A DNA stretch of 25,074 nucleotides from CAZCBD01 sp964496755. Lineage in GTDB: Bacteria > Bacteroidota > Ignavibacteria > Ignavibacteriales > Melioribacteraceae. The notes beneath the pieces were generated by a model that was given only the letters and a program-made list of their open reading frames with translations, had not been told where the DNA came from and searched no databases. The translations under genes and the position numbers were made by a program. The DNA is taken from NCBI GenBank assembly GCA_964496755.1, contig CAZCBD010000016.1, positions 1-25,074 on the forward strand. Direction: 5' to 3'. Positions 7,843-16,418 of this stretch are shown here, piece by piece; within the stretch, counting starts at the first letter, position 1; each line of letters opens with the position of its first letter.

Positions 7843-8760
7843 ATGATTCATGAACCGGTACTTTTAGAAGAAAGTTTACAGTATTTAGTTACAAATCCCG
7901 ACGGTATTTATTTTGACGGCACCGTTGGTTTCGGAGGTCATTCTAGCGAAATTCTGAACAAAATATCTAAAAACGGAATATTGATTGCAACAGACAAAGA
8001 TCAGATTGCATACGATTATTGCAAGGATAGATTTAGAAATGATTTGCGAATGAAGTTATTTAAGACCGGTTTTGATGATATAAATGTAATTGCAAAAATC
8101 GAGTTCATTGAAAGTTTTGATGGAATATTTGCCGATTTAGGGGTTTCATCTTTTCAGTTGGATAATAAAGAAGCCGGTTTTACATATAGAGAAGATGGAC
8201 CGCTTGATATGCGCATGGATAAATCGAAAGGCATTTCCGCAAAAGAAATTGTAAATGATTTTGACGAAAAGGAAATAGCCGATATAATTTATCAATATGG
8301 TGAAGAAAAAAAATCGAGACAAATTGCATCGGCAATAATTAGAACTAGGAATAAAAAAGTTATTAAAACTACTTGTGAATTAAGTGAAATTGTTAAATCG
8401 GTAATTAAAGGCAAAAATCAAACAAGCAGTTTATCGAGAGTTTTCCAAGCCTTTAGAATATATGTTAATAATGAAATAGAAGAGCTGGGAAATTTTATTG
8501 AAAAAGCAGCCGGTTTGTTAAAACCCGGCGGCAGATTAGTGTTTTTAACTTATCATTCCTTGGAAGATAGAGTTGTAAAGAATTTTTTTAAGACTGAAAG
8601 CAGTGATTGTATCTGTCCGGCACAATATCCGGTGTGTGTTTGCAATCATAAAAAAAGCCTGAAAATTTTGACTAAAAAACCGGTAACGGCAACTGAAAAG
8701 GAAATAGAAAAGAATATAAGAGCCAGAAGTGCAAAACTTCGGGCAGCTGAAAAATTATAA
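7843..8760 (+). CDS. rsmH: 16S rRNA (cytosine-1402-N4)-methyltransferase RsmH
   Basis: The product is 305 residues, within the family range. RsmH (MraW) N4-methylates C1402 of 16S rRNA in the decoding centre, using S-adenosylmethionine. The family opening HEPVLLEE is at 3-10, and the SAM-binding DGTVGFGGHS is at 25-34. ADLGVSSFQLD (97-107), the GPLDMRMD motif (119-126), PGGRLVFLTYHSLEDR (228-243) and the C-terminal RARSAKLRAAEK all match. A CxC...CxC cluster (Cys256, 258, 265, 267) precedes the C-terminus; similar clusters occur in other RsmH proteins and could bind a metal. No clear Shine-Dalgarno site precedes the ATG, which lies 12 bases after the mraZ stop, so re-initiation or translational coupling is plausible. 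Confidence 0.97.
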   Translation: MIHEPVLLEESLQYLVTNPDGIYFDGTVGFGGHSSEILNKISKNGILIATDKDQIAYDYCKDRFRNDLRMKLFKTGFDDINVIAKIEFIESFDGIFADLGVSSFQLDNKEAGFTYREDGPLDMRMDKSKGISAKEIVNDFDEKEIADIIYQYGEEKKSRQIASAIIRTRNKKVIKTTCELSEIVKSVIKGKNQTSSLSRVFQAFRIYVNNEIEELGNFIEKAAGLLKPGGRLVFLTYHSLEDRVVKNFFKTESSDCICPAQYPVCVCNHKKSLKILTKKPVTATEKEIEKNIRARSAKLRAAEKL

Positions 8761-8774
8761 AGAAAGAGTAAATA

Positions 8775-9116
8775 ATGAATAAAAGTTTAAACTCAAAAAA
8801 TACTAACTCGAAATGGTTTTGGTATTTTCTTTTATTCGGTGCAACTCTTTTTCTGTTTTTGCATATTTTTTTTGTAACCGAGATTGGAAGGTTGGGAAAA
8901 AGTAAAATATTATTAATGCAAAAATTAAATGCGCGCGAAAACTTATTGGAAGATTCAAAAGCGAACTTGCAAAAATACCTTTCCGAAGAAAGAATAGTGA
9001 AATTTGCAAAAGATTCTTTGGGATTAGTTAAACCGGAAAGTTCAATTGATGTAATTAAAGTGAGTAAAAAACAGGTTATTCAAATAAATAAAATAGTGAA
9101 TAAAAAATATGAATAA
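8775..9116 (+). CDS. ftsL: FtsL-like divisome protein
   Basis: The product is 113 residues with the usual FtsL layout: a short cytoplasmic N-terminus, one membrane helix at about 14-35, and an extracytoplasmic heptad-rich coiled coil (about 39-75) leading into ERIVKFAKDSLGLVKPE. FtsL sequences diverge strongly, so the call rests on topology, the ARDxLGL-like end of the coiled coil, and position between rsmH and ftsI. FtsL pairs with FtsB/DivIC and FtsQ and activates the FtsW-FtsI synthase at the septum. A purine-rich AAAGAAAGAG lies upstream of the ATG. The last 8 bases overlap ftsI, which suggests coupled translation. Confidence 0.82.
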   Translation: MNKSLNSKNTNSKWFWYFLLFGATLFLFLHIFFVTEIGRLGKSKILLMQKLNARENLLEDSKANLQKYLSEERIVKFAKDSLGLVKPESSIDVIKVSKKQVIQINKIVNKKYE

Positions 9117-11109
9117 CGCCAGAACAATTGTAATAGCAGGATTTGTGTTTTTGATTTTTAGTTTACTTATGCTGAAACTATATTCAATTCAGATTTCAAA
9201 TCATGAGCATTACAAATTCTTAGCGGATAGGCAACAGCATAAGGTTAATGAACTTAAAGCTGAACGCGGCTCAATATTAGATTGCGATGGAAATCTTTTG
9301 GCATACAGCAAAGAAGGTGTTTCCTATTTTGCCGATACACGAATGTTGAATGAAAGAGAAAAGGATTTGATAATAAGCAGATTTTCAGCTTTGTTTAACA
9401 AACCGAAAGAATTTTACAAAAAGATTTTGGAAAGCAAAAAAGGGAATGTTTGTTTAGAAAGAAAAGCTCCCGTTGAAATTGCTTTGAAATTAAATAATTT
9501 TTCCGTTGACGGGCTTTATTCTAAAAAAGAAAATTTAAGAGTTTATCCTTATGGTAATTTGGCAGCTCATGTTTTGGGTTACGTAAATTCAAATTCCGAA
9601 GGTGTTGCCGGAATTGAAAAATCTTTTAATGATGTTTTAAAAGGGCGCGACGGGAATTTATATATAGAAAGAGATGTGAAGGGTAGAACAGTTGCCGTTG
9701 ATGAAGAAGCCTCTGTTTTGGCTAATGATGGTATGAATGTACAATTAACAATTAAAAAATCCTTTCAAAAAATAGTTGGCGACGAATTAGAAAAAGGTGT
9801 TAGGAAATATAAGGGTAAATCAGGAGTTGCAATTTTAGTTAATCCGCAAAACGGTGAAATATTAGCTTTGGCAAATTATCCTGATTACAATCCGGCTAAA
9901 ATTAAAAAAACCGATGACCCTTCAAGCAGAAGAAACCGAGCCGTTACGGATACCTACGAACCGGGCTCAACAATGAAATCAATTGTAATGGCAACTTTAT
10001 TGGAGGAAAAATTAGTTCAGCCTTATGAAACAATTAATACGGAAAACGGAAAATTTAAGTTTCATGGAATTTTAATTTCGGATGATCATAAGTACTCAAA
10101 TTTAACCGTTGCCGAAGTACTTGAACATTCAAGTAATATTGGAATGGCAAAATTAAGCGAAAGAATTGATAACAAAACTATTTATAAATATCTAAGAGAT
10201 TTTGGATTTGGGAATCCCACAAATATTGATTTTCCATCGGAAAGTAACGGTAAGCTAAAGATTCCCTCAAGTTTTTCCAAAGTTACAAAATCCTCTTTTT
10301 CAAGAGGTTACGGGCTTGCAGTAACTCCTATTCAGATGGTTGCAGCATATTCGGCCTTAATTAACGGCGGGAAATATTTTGAGCCTCATATAGTTAAAAG
10401 CATTTCCGACAAAAATGGAAACACAGTTAAAAAATTTGATAAACAATTTATCAGGCAAATAATAAGCGCCGAAACATCCGAAAAAATAAAAAATATGTTA
10501 ATGGGTGTGGTTGAAAACGGAACGGGAAGATTAGCCGGATTATCAAATATAACAGTTGGCGGGAAAACCGGTACGGCAAAAAAAATAATTAATAATAAAT
10601 ATTCAAATCAATACAACTCATCTTTTATAGGATTTTTTCCGGTAGAAAATCCGAAAGCTTTATGTTACATACTTATTGAATCGCCACAAATAGGTAAGTA
10701 CGGCGGAAGTTCGGCGGCACCTATATTTAAAAATATTGCCGAAAAAATTGTTGAACTTGATGAAGAGATTGTTCCCGATAGAGAGAATATACCGCGTCAA
10801 GACGAATTGTTTGAAAACGTAATTGCCGATTTATCGAATGATGATACAGGCTATACTTTGAATGCAAATATTGAGGAAAAGCAATCGCGGGAAAAAATAG
10901 AAATACATTATAATAAAATGCCGAATTTGTTAAATAAATCGATGCGTGAGGTTGCAGGTATTTTAAATAATGCCGGTGTTGATTTTAAAATTGAAGGTTC
11001 GGGCAAAGTTTACTATCAAAGTATTAAACCCGGAATAAAAATAAAAAACAGAATGTTATGCATTGTAAAATGCAAACCTAAAAAACCCAAAGGGTTGCGG
11101 CTGAATTAA
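9109..11109 (+). CDS. ftsI: Septal peptidoglycan transpeptidase FtsI (class B PBP) with a C-terminal PASTA domain
   Basis: The product is 666 residues. It crosslinks peptidoglycan at the division septum as partner of FtsW. A single N-terminal membrane helix is at about 7-26. The PBP dimerisation region follows, with ELKAERGSILDCDGNLLA at 48-65 and the HVLGYVN segment at 154-160. The transpeptidase domain runs from about 235 to 550 with all three active-site motifs: STMK with nucleophile Ser287 (287-290), SSN (341-343) and KTG (486-488). After a charged linker (about 551-600), residues 603-655 look like one PASTA domain (MPNLLNKSMREV... IKPGIKI). The gene overlaps ftsL by 8 bases and murE by 1 base. 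A SpoVD-like name would also fit by architecture, but the dcw position supports FtsI. Confidence 0.95.
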   Translation: MNNARTIVIAGFVFLIFSLLMLKLYSIQISNHEHYKFLADRQQHKVNELKAERGSILDCDGNLLAYSKEGVSYFADTRMLNEREKDLIISRFSALFNKPKEFYKKILESKKGNVCLERKAPVEIALKLNNFSVDGLYSKKENLRVYPYGNLAAHVLGYVNSNSEGVAGIEKSFNDVLKGRDGNLYIERDVKGRTVAVDEEASVLANDGMNVQLTIKKSFQKIVGDELEKGVRKYKGKSGVAILVNPQNGEILALANYPDYNPAKIKKTDDPSSRRNRAVTDTYEPGSTMKSIVMATLLEEKLVQPYETINTENGKFKFHGILISDDHKYSNLTVAEVLEHSSNIGMAKLSERIDNKTIYKYLRDFGFGNPTNIDFPSESNGKLKIPSSFSKVTKSSFSRGYGLAVTPIQMVAAYSALINGGKYFEPHIVKSISDKNGNTVKKFDKQFIRQIISAETSEKIKNMLMGVVENGTGRLAGLSNITVGGKTGTAKKIINNKYSNQYNSSFIGFFPVENPKALCYILIESPQIGKYGGSSAAPIFKNIAEKIVELDEEIVPDRENIPRQDELFENVIADLSNDDTGYTLNANIEEKQSREKIEIHYNKMPNLLNKSMREVAGILNNAGVDFKIEGSGKVYYQSIKPGIKIKNRMLCIVKCKPKKPKGLRLN

Positions 11110-12566
11110 TGAAAGTTGACTTGCTTACATACGGACTTAAAAATTATAAAATTGAAAATGCCACGGATTTAGATATTCGCGGCATTACTGCTAATTCTAA
11201 GATGGTTGGAAAAGACTTTATTTTTGTTGCAATAAAAGGAACAAAAACAGACGGCCATAATTTTATTGCAAATGCTATTGAGCAGAAAGCTACTCTAATT
11301 GTTGTAGAAAAAAATGCCAATTATGATAATTCATTATTTGAGGATAAAAGGGTTATGAAAATTATAGCCGAAGATTCAAAGGAAGCTCTTTCTGTTTTAA
11401 GTGCAAACTTTTACGGAAATCCTTCCGAAGAAATTAACCTCGTGGGAATTACAGGAACAAAAGGAAAAACAACTACAGCTCATATTATCAAATCCATATT
11501 TGATAATGCCAACATAAAATCGGGGATGATTGGCACTATTGCCAATTATGTGGATTCTGTTAAGATCAATTCAAAATTAACAACCCCCGATACGGTAGAA
11601 ATTAATTCTTTGCTTGCACAAATGAAAGACAATGCTTGTACACATTGTGCAATGGAAGTTTCTTCGCATGCCTTAGCTCAGAAAAGAGTTTTCGGATTAA
11701 AATTTAATACTGCAATTTTTACAAATATAACTTCCGATCATCTGGATTATCATGAAACCTTGGAAAATTATTTTCAAGCAAAAAAAATATTTTTTGATTC
11801 GGTTGATGAAACTTGTAATGTTATTGTAAACATTGACGATCCGCGTGAAAAGGAAATTGTTGCTGATTCGCGCGGAAAAGTTTTTACTTACGGCAAGCAA
11901 AAATCCGACTTTATGTTTGATGATGTCAGCTTTGATTTAACGGGCACACGATTTAGAATTATTCATGACGAAAAGATTTTTTTAGCAGAAACTAAATTGG
12001 TGGGAGAGTTTAATGTTTATAATGCAGTTGCGGCTTTTGCTGCTGCCATTGTAAGCGGGCTTTCTCCTCAGGTGGCTTTGAAAGGAATTCGTAATATGAA
12101 AAATGTGCCGGGAAGATTTGAAGTTTATTCAAATGTAAATAAAATGATTGTAATTGATTATGCGCACACTACCGACAGTTTAAAAAAGGTTTTGCAACTA
12201 ATCACGGAAGTAAAAAACGGAAAAAAAGTGATTACGGTTTTTGGATGCGGGGGAAACAGAGATAAAATTAAACGTCCGGAAATGGGTAGGATAGCAAGCC
12301 AATTAAGCGATAAGGTTATAATTACTTCCGATAATCCGAGAAGTGAAGACCCGCACTTGATTATTGATGATATAATTTCCGGAATTGATAACAGGAATTT
12401 TACGGTAATTGAAAACAGAAGAAAAGCAATTGAAACTGCAATTTTAGATGCTGAAGATAATTCGATTATTTTAATTGCAGGCAAAGGACATGAAAATTAT
12501 CAAGAAGTAAATGGAGTAAGAAATCATTTTTCAGATAAAGAAATTGCTTTGGAGTTTTTAAATTAA
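11109..12566 (+). CDS. murE: UDP-MurNAc-L-Ala-D-Glu:meso-diaminopimelate ligase MurE
   Basis: The product is 485 residues, typical for MurE, the cytoplasmic ATP-dependent ligase that adds the third amino acid to the peptidoglycan stem peptide. The ATP-binding GITGTKGKTTT is at 113-123, and TTPDTVE (158-164) and EVSSHALAQKR (183-193) are family motifs. Lys225 in FQAKK sits where the carbamylated lysine is found. The C-terminal domain carries DNPRSEDP at 408-415. DNPR is the signature of enzymes specific for meso-diaminopimelate; lysine-adding enzymes differ there. So the wall is inferred to be of the DAP type. Start and stop each share one base with the neighbours (TAATG at both ends), indicating tight coupling. 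Confidence 0.97.
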   Translation: MKVDLLTYGLKNYKIENATDLDIRGITANSKMVGKDFIFVAIKGTKTDGHNFIANAIEQKATLIVVEKNANYDNSLFEDKRVMKIIAEDSKEALSVLSANFYGNPSEEINLVGITGTKGKTTTAHIIKSIFDNANIKSGMIGTIANYVDSVKINSKLTTPDTVEINSLLAQMKDNACTHCAMEVSSHALAQKRVFGLKFNTAIFTNITSDHLDYHETLENYFQAKKIFFDSVDETCNVIVNIDDPREKEIVADSRGKVFTYGKQKSDFMFDDVSFDLTGTRFRIIHDEKIFLAETKLVGEFNVYNAVAAFAAAIVSGLSPQVALKGIRNMKNVPGRFEVYSNVNKMIVIDYAHTTDSLKKVLQLITEVKNGKKVITVFGCGGNRDKIKRPEMGRIASQLSDKVIITSDNPRSEDPHLIIDDIISGIDNRNFTVIENRRKAIETAILDAEDNSIILIAGKGHENYQEVNGVRNHFSDKEIALEFLN

Positions 12567-13957
12567 TGAGAAAACTTTATTTCAATATCGAAGATATTTT
12601 TAATATAAATACAGCGGTAATTTATAATCCCGACCGATTTGTAAAAACAAATCAAGTTTTTATAGACTCGCGCAAAATTACCGGAAAAGCAATTTATGTA
12701 GCTTTGTCGGGTAAAAAATTCGATGGGCATGACTTTGTAAGAGAGGCTATTAAAGCCGGTGCATCAACAATAGTAATTAACGAAAATAAATTAGATAAAT
12801 TTGATGATGTTGAAATAACAATTGTGACGGTCAAAAATACTGAAAAGGCTTTTGGTGAATTGGCAAATTGCTGGCGCAAAAAATTAAATGCCAAAGTTGT
12901 TTCAATTACAGGAAGCAACGGAAAAACTTCAACAAAGGATATTTTAAGCTCGATACTTTCATCAAAATTTAATGTTACTAAAACCATCAGCAATAATAAT
13001 AATAATATCGGAGTTCCGCTTTCAATCTTACAGGCCAACGAAAAAACCGAAGTTTTAGTTTTAGAACATGGTACAAATCATTTCGGTGAAATTGAATATA
13101 CAGCGGAAATTGCTGAGCCGGATGTTGCTTTAATTACAAATATAGGCGATTCTCACCTTGAATTTTTAATAGATAAGCAAGGAGTTTGGGAGGAAAAAGA
13201 AAAACTTTTTTCCAATACCGATAAAAGCGGCGGACTGATTGTAATTAATAATGACGACAGATTTTTAAGAAATTCCAAAAGAAAATATCAAAACACGTTT
13301 AGTTACGGATATAAATCGGAGCCGAATTTAAGAGGAGAAATATCAAGCTATTTGCCAAATGGAAAAATTGCCATTAGTGTTAATTATAATAAAGAACTTG
13401 AAGAATTTATTTTACCCCTATACGGCAACTCAAATGCTAAAAATTTTCTTGCTGCGGTTGCCGTTTCCTTAAAACTCGGAATGACACTGAATGAAATAAA
13501 AAAGAGCATAACAAATATCAAACTACCTGATAACCGACTGGGGGTAACGGAATTTAATAATTTTATTTTAGTGAATGATACTTACAATTCTAATCCCGAA
13601 TCCGTAATAATGGCTTTGGAGTTATTACGCAAGATTAAAAAAGTAAAAAGAAAGATTGTAATTTTTGGCGATATGTTTGAACTTGGTAAAACTTCATTTG
13701 AAAAGCATGTATCGCTTCATAAAGCTTTTACTAAATGTAAAATTACAGAAGTTTATACAATTGGTTCAATGTCGAAATATTTAAGTTTGAAGCTCTCTGA
13801 GCTTGGAATAAAAACAGCACATTTTAGAATGAAAAAATCTATGAGCAAGTTCTTAAATGAAATAGAGCTAAACGATGCGGTTATTTTAGTAAAAGGTTCA
13901 AGAGGAATGGAAATGGAAAAGTTTGTAGAAATATTAAAACAAAGAGGTGAGGAATGA
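12566..13957 (+). CDS. murF: UDP-MurNAc-tripeptide:D-Ala-D-Ala ligase MurF
   Basis: The product is 463 residues and completes the cytoplasmic UDP-MurNAc-pentapeptide by adding D-Ala-D-Ala. The N-terminal substrate domain contains VFIDSRKI (31-38). The ATP-binding TGSNGKTSTK is at 115-124, followed by the MurF-typical Asn-rich NNNNNIGVP (143-151, encoded by an AAT run near 12990). EHGTNHFGEI (167-176) and TNIGDSHLEF (191-200) match the central domain, and VNDTYNSNPES in the C-terminal domain is a strong MurF motif. The gene overlaps murE by 1 base and mraY by 4 (ATGA). ddl, which makes the D-Ala-D-Ala substrate, is not in this window. Confidence 0.97.
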   Translation: MRKLYFNIEDIFNINTAVIYNPDRFVKTNQVFIDSRKITGKAIYVALSGKKFDGHDFVREAIKAGASTIVINENKLDKFDDVEITIVTVKNTEKAFGELANCWRKKLNAKVVSITGSNGKTSTKDILSSILSSKFNVTKTISNNNNNIGVPLSILQANEKTEVLVLEHGTNHFGEIEYTAEIAEPDVALITNIGDSHLEFLIDKQGVWEEKEKLFSNTDKSGGLIVINNDDRFLRNSKRKYQNTFSYGYKSEPNLRGEISSYLPNGKIAISVNYNKELEEFILPLYGNSNAKNFLAAVAVSLKLGMTLNEIKKSITNIKLPDNRLGVTEFNNFILVNDTYNSNPESVIMALELLRKIKKVKRKIVIFGDMFELGKTSFEKHVSLHKAFTKCKITEVYTIGSMSKYLSLKLSELGIKTAHFRMKKSMSKFLNEIELNDAVILVKGSRGMEMEKFVEILKQRGEE

Positions 13958-15063
13958 TTTATTATTTATTTAATTACCTCAGCGAGCATTTTTCCATGCC
14001 CGGAATTAACTTGTTTAAGTATTTAACATTTCGCTCTGCCTTGGCAGCAATTACCTCTTTGTTTCTTTCACTTTATGTTGGTCCTAAAATAATTGCTTTT
14101 CTAAAGGCCAAACAAATTGGCGAAACAATAAAAGAAGAAGGCCCGAAAGGCCATAAGGTGAAAGCTGGAACACCAACAATGGGCGGTGTTATTATTATTT
14201 TATCTGTTGTTGTTCCGGTGTTGCTTTGGGCTGATATTAATAGTACTTACATTATTTTGGTTTTAGTAGGTTTAATTTGGCTTAGTGTTGTTGGTTTTGT
14301 TGATGACTATCTGAAGGTAGTAAAAAAATATCCCAACGGATTAATTGCAAGATACAAATTGATAGGTCAAATTCTGATCGGGCTTTTAGTTGGTATTACG
14401 ATTATGAATATGCCGGAATTTAGTAATTATGCTACCGAAACCACATTACCCTTTTTTAAAAATTTGAATTTTGATTTTTCATTTTTATACATTCCGGCGG
14501 TAATATTTATTATTACTGCAACATCTAATGCTGTTAATTTAACCGATGGATTAGATGGATTGGCAATTGGAACAATGATTTTTGTTATGCTATCCTTAGC
14601 TGTTGTTTGTTATGTTTCCGGTAATTTTATATATGCTGATTATTTAAATATTATGTATTTACCGGGTTCGGGCGAATTGACGGTTTTTATTGCGGCAATA
14701 ATAGGAGCAGGATTAGGTTTTCTTTGGTTCAACTTTTATCCGGCGCAAGTATTTATGGGTGATACGGGTTCTTTGGCACTAGGAGGTGCTTTTGGAATAA
14801 TTGCCATTCTGGTAAAAAAAGAATTGTTGATTCCGATTTTGGGCGGAATTTATTTCATGGAAACCGTATCTGTGATTTTGCAAAGATTATATTTTAAATA
14901 TACGAAGAAAAAGTATGGAGAAGGTAAACGGATATTTTTAATGGCTCCCGTTCATCATCATTTTGAACTTAAAGGTTGGGCCGAACCGAAAATAGTGGTT
15001 CGTTTTTATATTATAACAATTATACTCTCAATTATCAGTTTGGCTTCGTTTAAAATACGTTGA
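13954..15063 (+). CDS. mraY: Phospho-MurNAc-pentapeptide transferase MraY
   Basis: The product is 369 residues, a multi-span inner-membrane enzyme. It moves phospho-MurNAc-pentapeptide from UDP to undecaprenyl phosphate, making lipid I. Seen motifs are GTPTMGGV (72-79), the Asp pair in VGFVDDYLK (113-121, Asp117/118), NLTDGLDGLA (195-204, Asp198), FMGDTGSLALGG (267-278, Asp270) and the HHH motif in APVHHHFELKGW (331-342). These include the expected Mg2+ and catalytic positions. About ten hydrophobic segments are visible. The purine-rich GAGGTGAGG in the end of murF lies just before the ATG, and the genes overlap by ATGA, so translation is probably coupled but also has its own ribosome site. 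Confidence 0.98.
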   Translation: MIYYLFNYLSEHFSMPGINLFKYLTFRSALAAITSLFLSLYVGPKIIAFLKAKQIGETIKEEGPKGHKVKAGTPTMGGVIIILSVVVPVLLWADINSTYIILVLVGLIWLSVVGFVDDYLKVVKKYPNGLIARYKLIGQILIGLLVGITIMNMPEFSNYATETTLPFFKNLNFDFSFLYIPAVIFIITATSNAVNLTDGLDGLAIGTMIFVMLSLAVVCYVSGNFIYADYLNIMYLPGSGELTVFIAAIIGAGLGFLWFNFYPAQVFMGDTGSLALGGAFGIIAILVKKELLIPILGGIYFMETVSVILQRLYFKYTKKKYGEGKRIFLMAPVHHHFELKGWAEPKIVVRFYIITIILSIISLASFKIR

Positions 15064-15068
15064 AAATA

Positions 15069-16418
15069 ATGAATATTAAAAACAAGAAAATATCGATACT
15101 AGGTGCTGTTAGAAGCGGTGTTGCTGCTGCTAAGCTTGCTAAAACATTGGGTGCAATTCCTTTTGTAAGCGATACTGCTTCCGAAGAAAAATTATATGTC
15201 AACCTTAAAATATTAGAACATGAAAATATTAAGTTTGAAATAAACGGACATTCTGAAAATGTTTTTGATGCCGATTTAATTGTTACAAGCCCGGGTGTAC
15301 CATCTGATTCGGAGGTTATAAAAAAAGCAAGTAAAAATAATATTCCGGTGATTAGCGAAATTGAATTTGCCTCCGGATTTTGCAAAGGGAAAATTGTTGC
15401 TATTACAGGTACAAACGGAAAAACGACAACTACCAGTTTAACTTCTTTTGCCCTAAAAAAAACCGGCAATAAAGTTTACACTGCGGGTAATATAGGTTTA
15501 GCGTTTAGTGAAATTGCTTTGCTTGCTAATGAAGATGATTATGTTGTTTTGGAAATATCCAGCTTCCAACTTGATTTTGTTGAATCGTTTAAACCGTTTA
15601 TTTCGGTTCTATTGAATGTAACACCCGATCATTTAAATCGATATGAAAACAATTTTGAAAAGTATAAAAACTCAAAAGCTCCTATTACTTTGCAACAAAC
15701 GGCCGATGAGTATTTTATTTATAACAACGATGACGAAAACATTCCGCTTGCAGCAAAAGAATCCTTGGCAACAAAATATTTGTTTTCAACAAAAAATAAA
15801 GTGTGTTGCGGAACTTATTTTCTAAATAACAATTTTATTTATTCGGAAAATCAAACGGAAGAATATATTACTACGGCAGAAGAAGTAAGCTTGCGCGGTG
15901 AGCATAATTATTCTAATATCTGTGCGGTTATTACAATATTAAAATTACTTAAAATTGAAAATGAAATTATAATATCGGCACTAAAAGAATTTCCCGGTGT
16001 TGAACATAGGCTTGAGTTTGTTCGAGAGTTAGACGGAGTAAAATATATAAACGATAGTAAAGCCACTAATGTGGATGCAGTTTGGTATGCACTACAAAGT
16101 TTCAGCGAACCGATTAATCTTATATTAGGAGGTACTGATAAAGGGAATGATTATAATAAAATAAAAAATGTTGTAATTGAAAATGTGAAGAAAATTTATG
16201 CAATAGGAGCATCGGCGGAAAAAGTATTTACTTTCTTTTCCAAATTTAAACCGGTAATTAAAGTTGAATCCTTTGAAGAATGTTTATTACTTGCCCGAAA
16301 AGAAGCGGTAGAAGGAGAAATTGTTTTGCTTTCACCGGCTTGTGCAAGTTTTGATATGTTTAATAGTTATGAACACAGAGGTAAAGTATTTAAAAAATTG
16401 GTGAGAGAATTAGACTAA
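15069..16418 (+). CDS. murD: UDP-MurNAc-L-alanine:D-glutamate ligase MurD
   Basis: MurD adds D-Glu to UDP-MurNAc-L-Ala in the cytoplasm. The ATG at 15069 gives 449 residues; a TTG at 15060, overlapping the mraY stop as TTGA, gives 452. I prefer the ATG because MNIKNKKISILG is the usual MurD opening, though a coupled TTG start cannot be excluded. Counting from the ATG, the N-terminal dinucleotide-like fold shows GAVRSG (12-17) and SPGVP (74-78), and the P-loop GTNGKTTT is at 114-121. The central domain has EISSFQLD and NVTPDHLNRY. The C-terminal domain has EHRLEFV, YINDSKATN, LGGTDKG and LLSPACASFDMF, all standard MurD motifs. ftsW starts directly after the stop. Confidence 0.97.
   Translation: MNIKNKKISILGAVRSGVAAAKLAKTLGAIPFVSDTASEEKLYVNLKILEHENIKFEINGHSENVFDADLIVTSPGVPSDSEVIKKASKNNIPVISEIEFASGFCKGKIVAITGTNGKTTTTSLTSFALKKTGNKVYTAGNIGLAFSEIALLANEDDYVVLEISSFQLDFVESFKPFISVLLNVTPDHLNRYENNFEKYKNSKAPITLQQTADEYFIYNNDDENIPLAAKESLATKYLFSTKNKVCCGTYFLNNNFIYSENQTEEYITTAEEVSLRGEHNYSNICAVITILKLLKIENEIIISALKEFPGVEHRLEFVRELDGVKYINDSKATNVDAVWYALQSFSEPINLILGGTDKGNDYNKIKNVVIENVKKIYAIGASAEKVFTFFSKFKPVIKVESFEECLLLARKEAVEGEIVLLSPACASFDMFNSYEHRGKVFKKLVRELD

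Noticed and set aside
13064..13093. Unusual EHGTNH in place of the more common E-[LM]-G-x-N-H in MurF
   Set aside because: This position varies in the family and all other MurF motifs are intact, so there is no reason to doubt activity.
15643..15825. 60-codon plus-strand frame inside murD, and similar short frames inside ftsW
   Set aside because: They are out-of-frame shadows of conserved coding sequence with basic, low-information products and no start signal.
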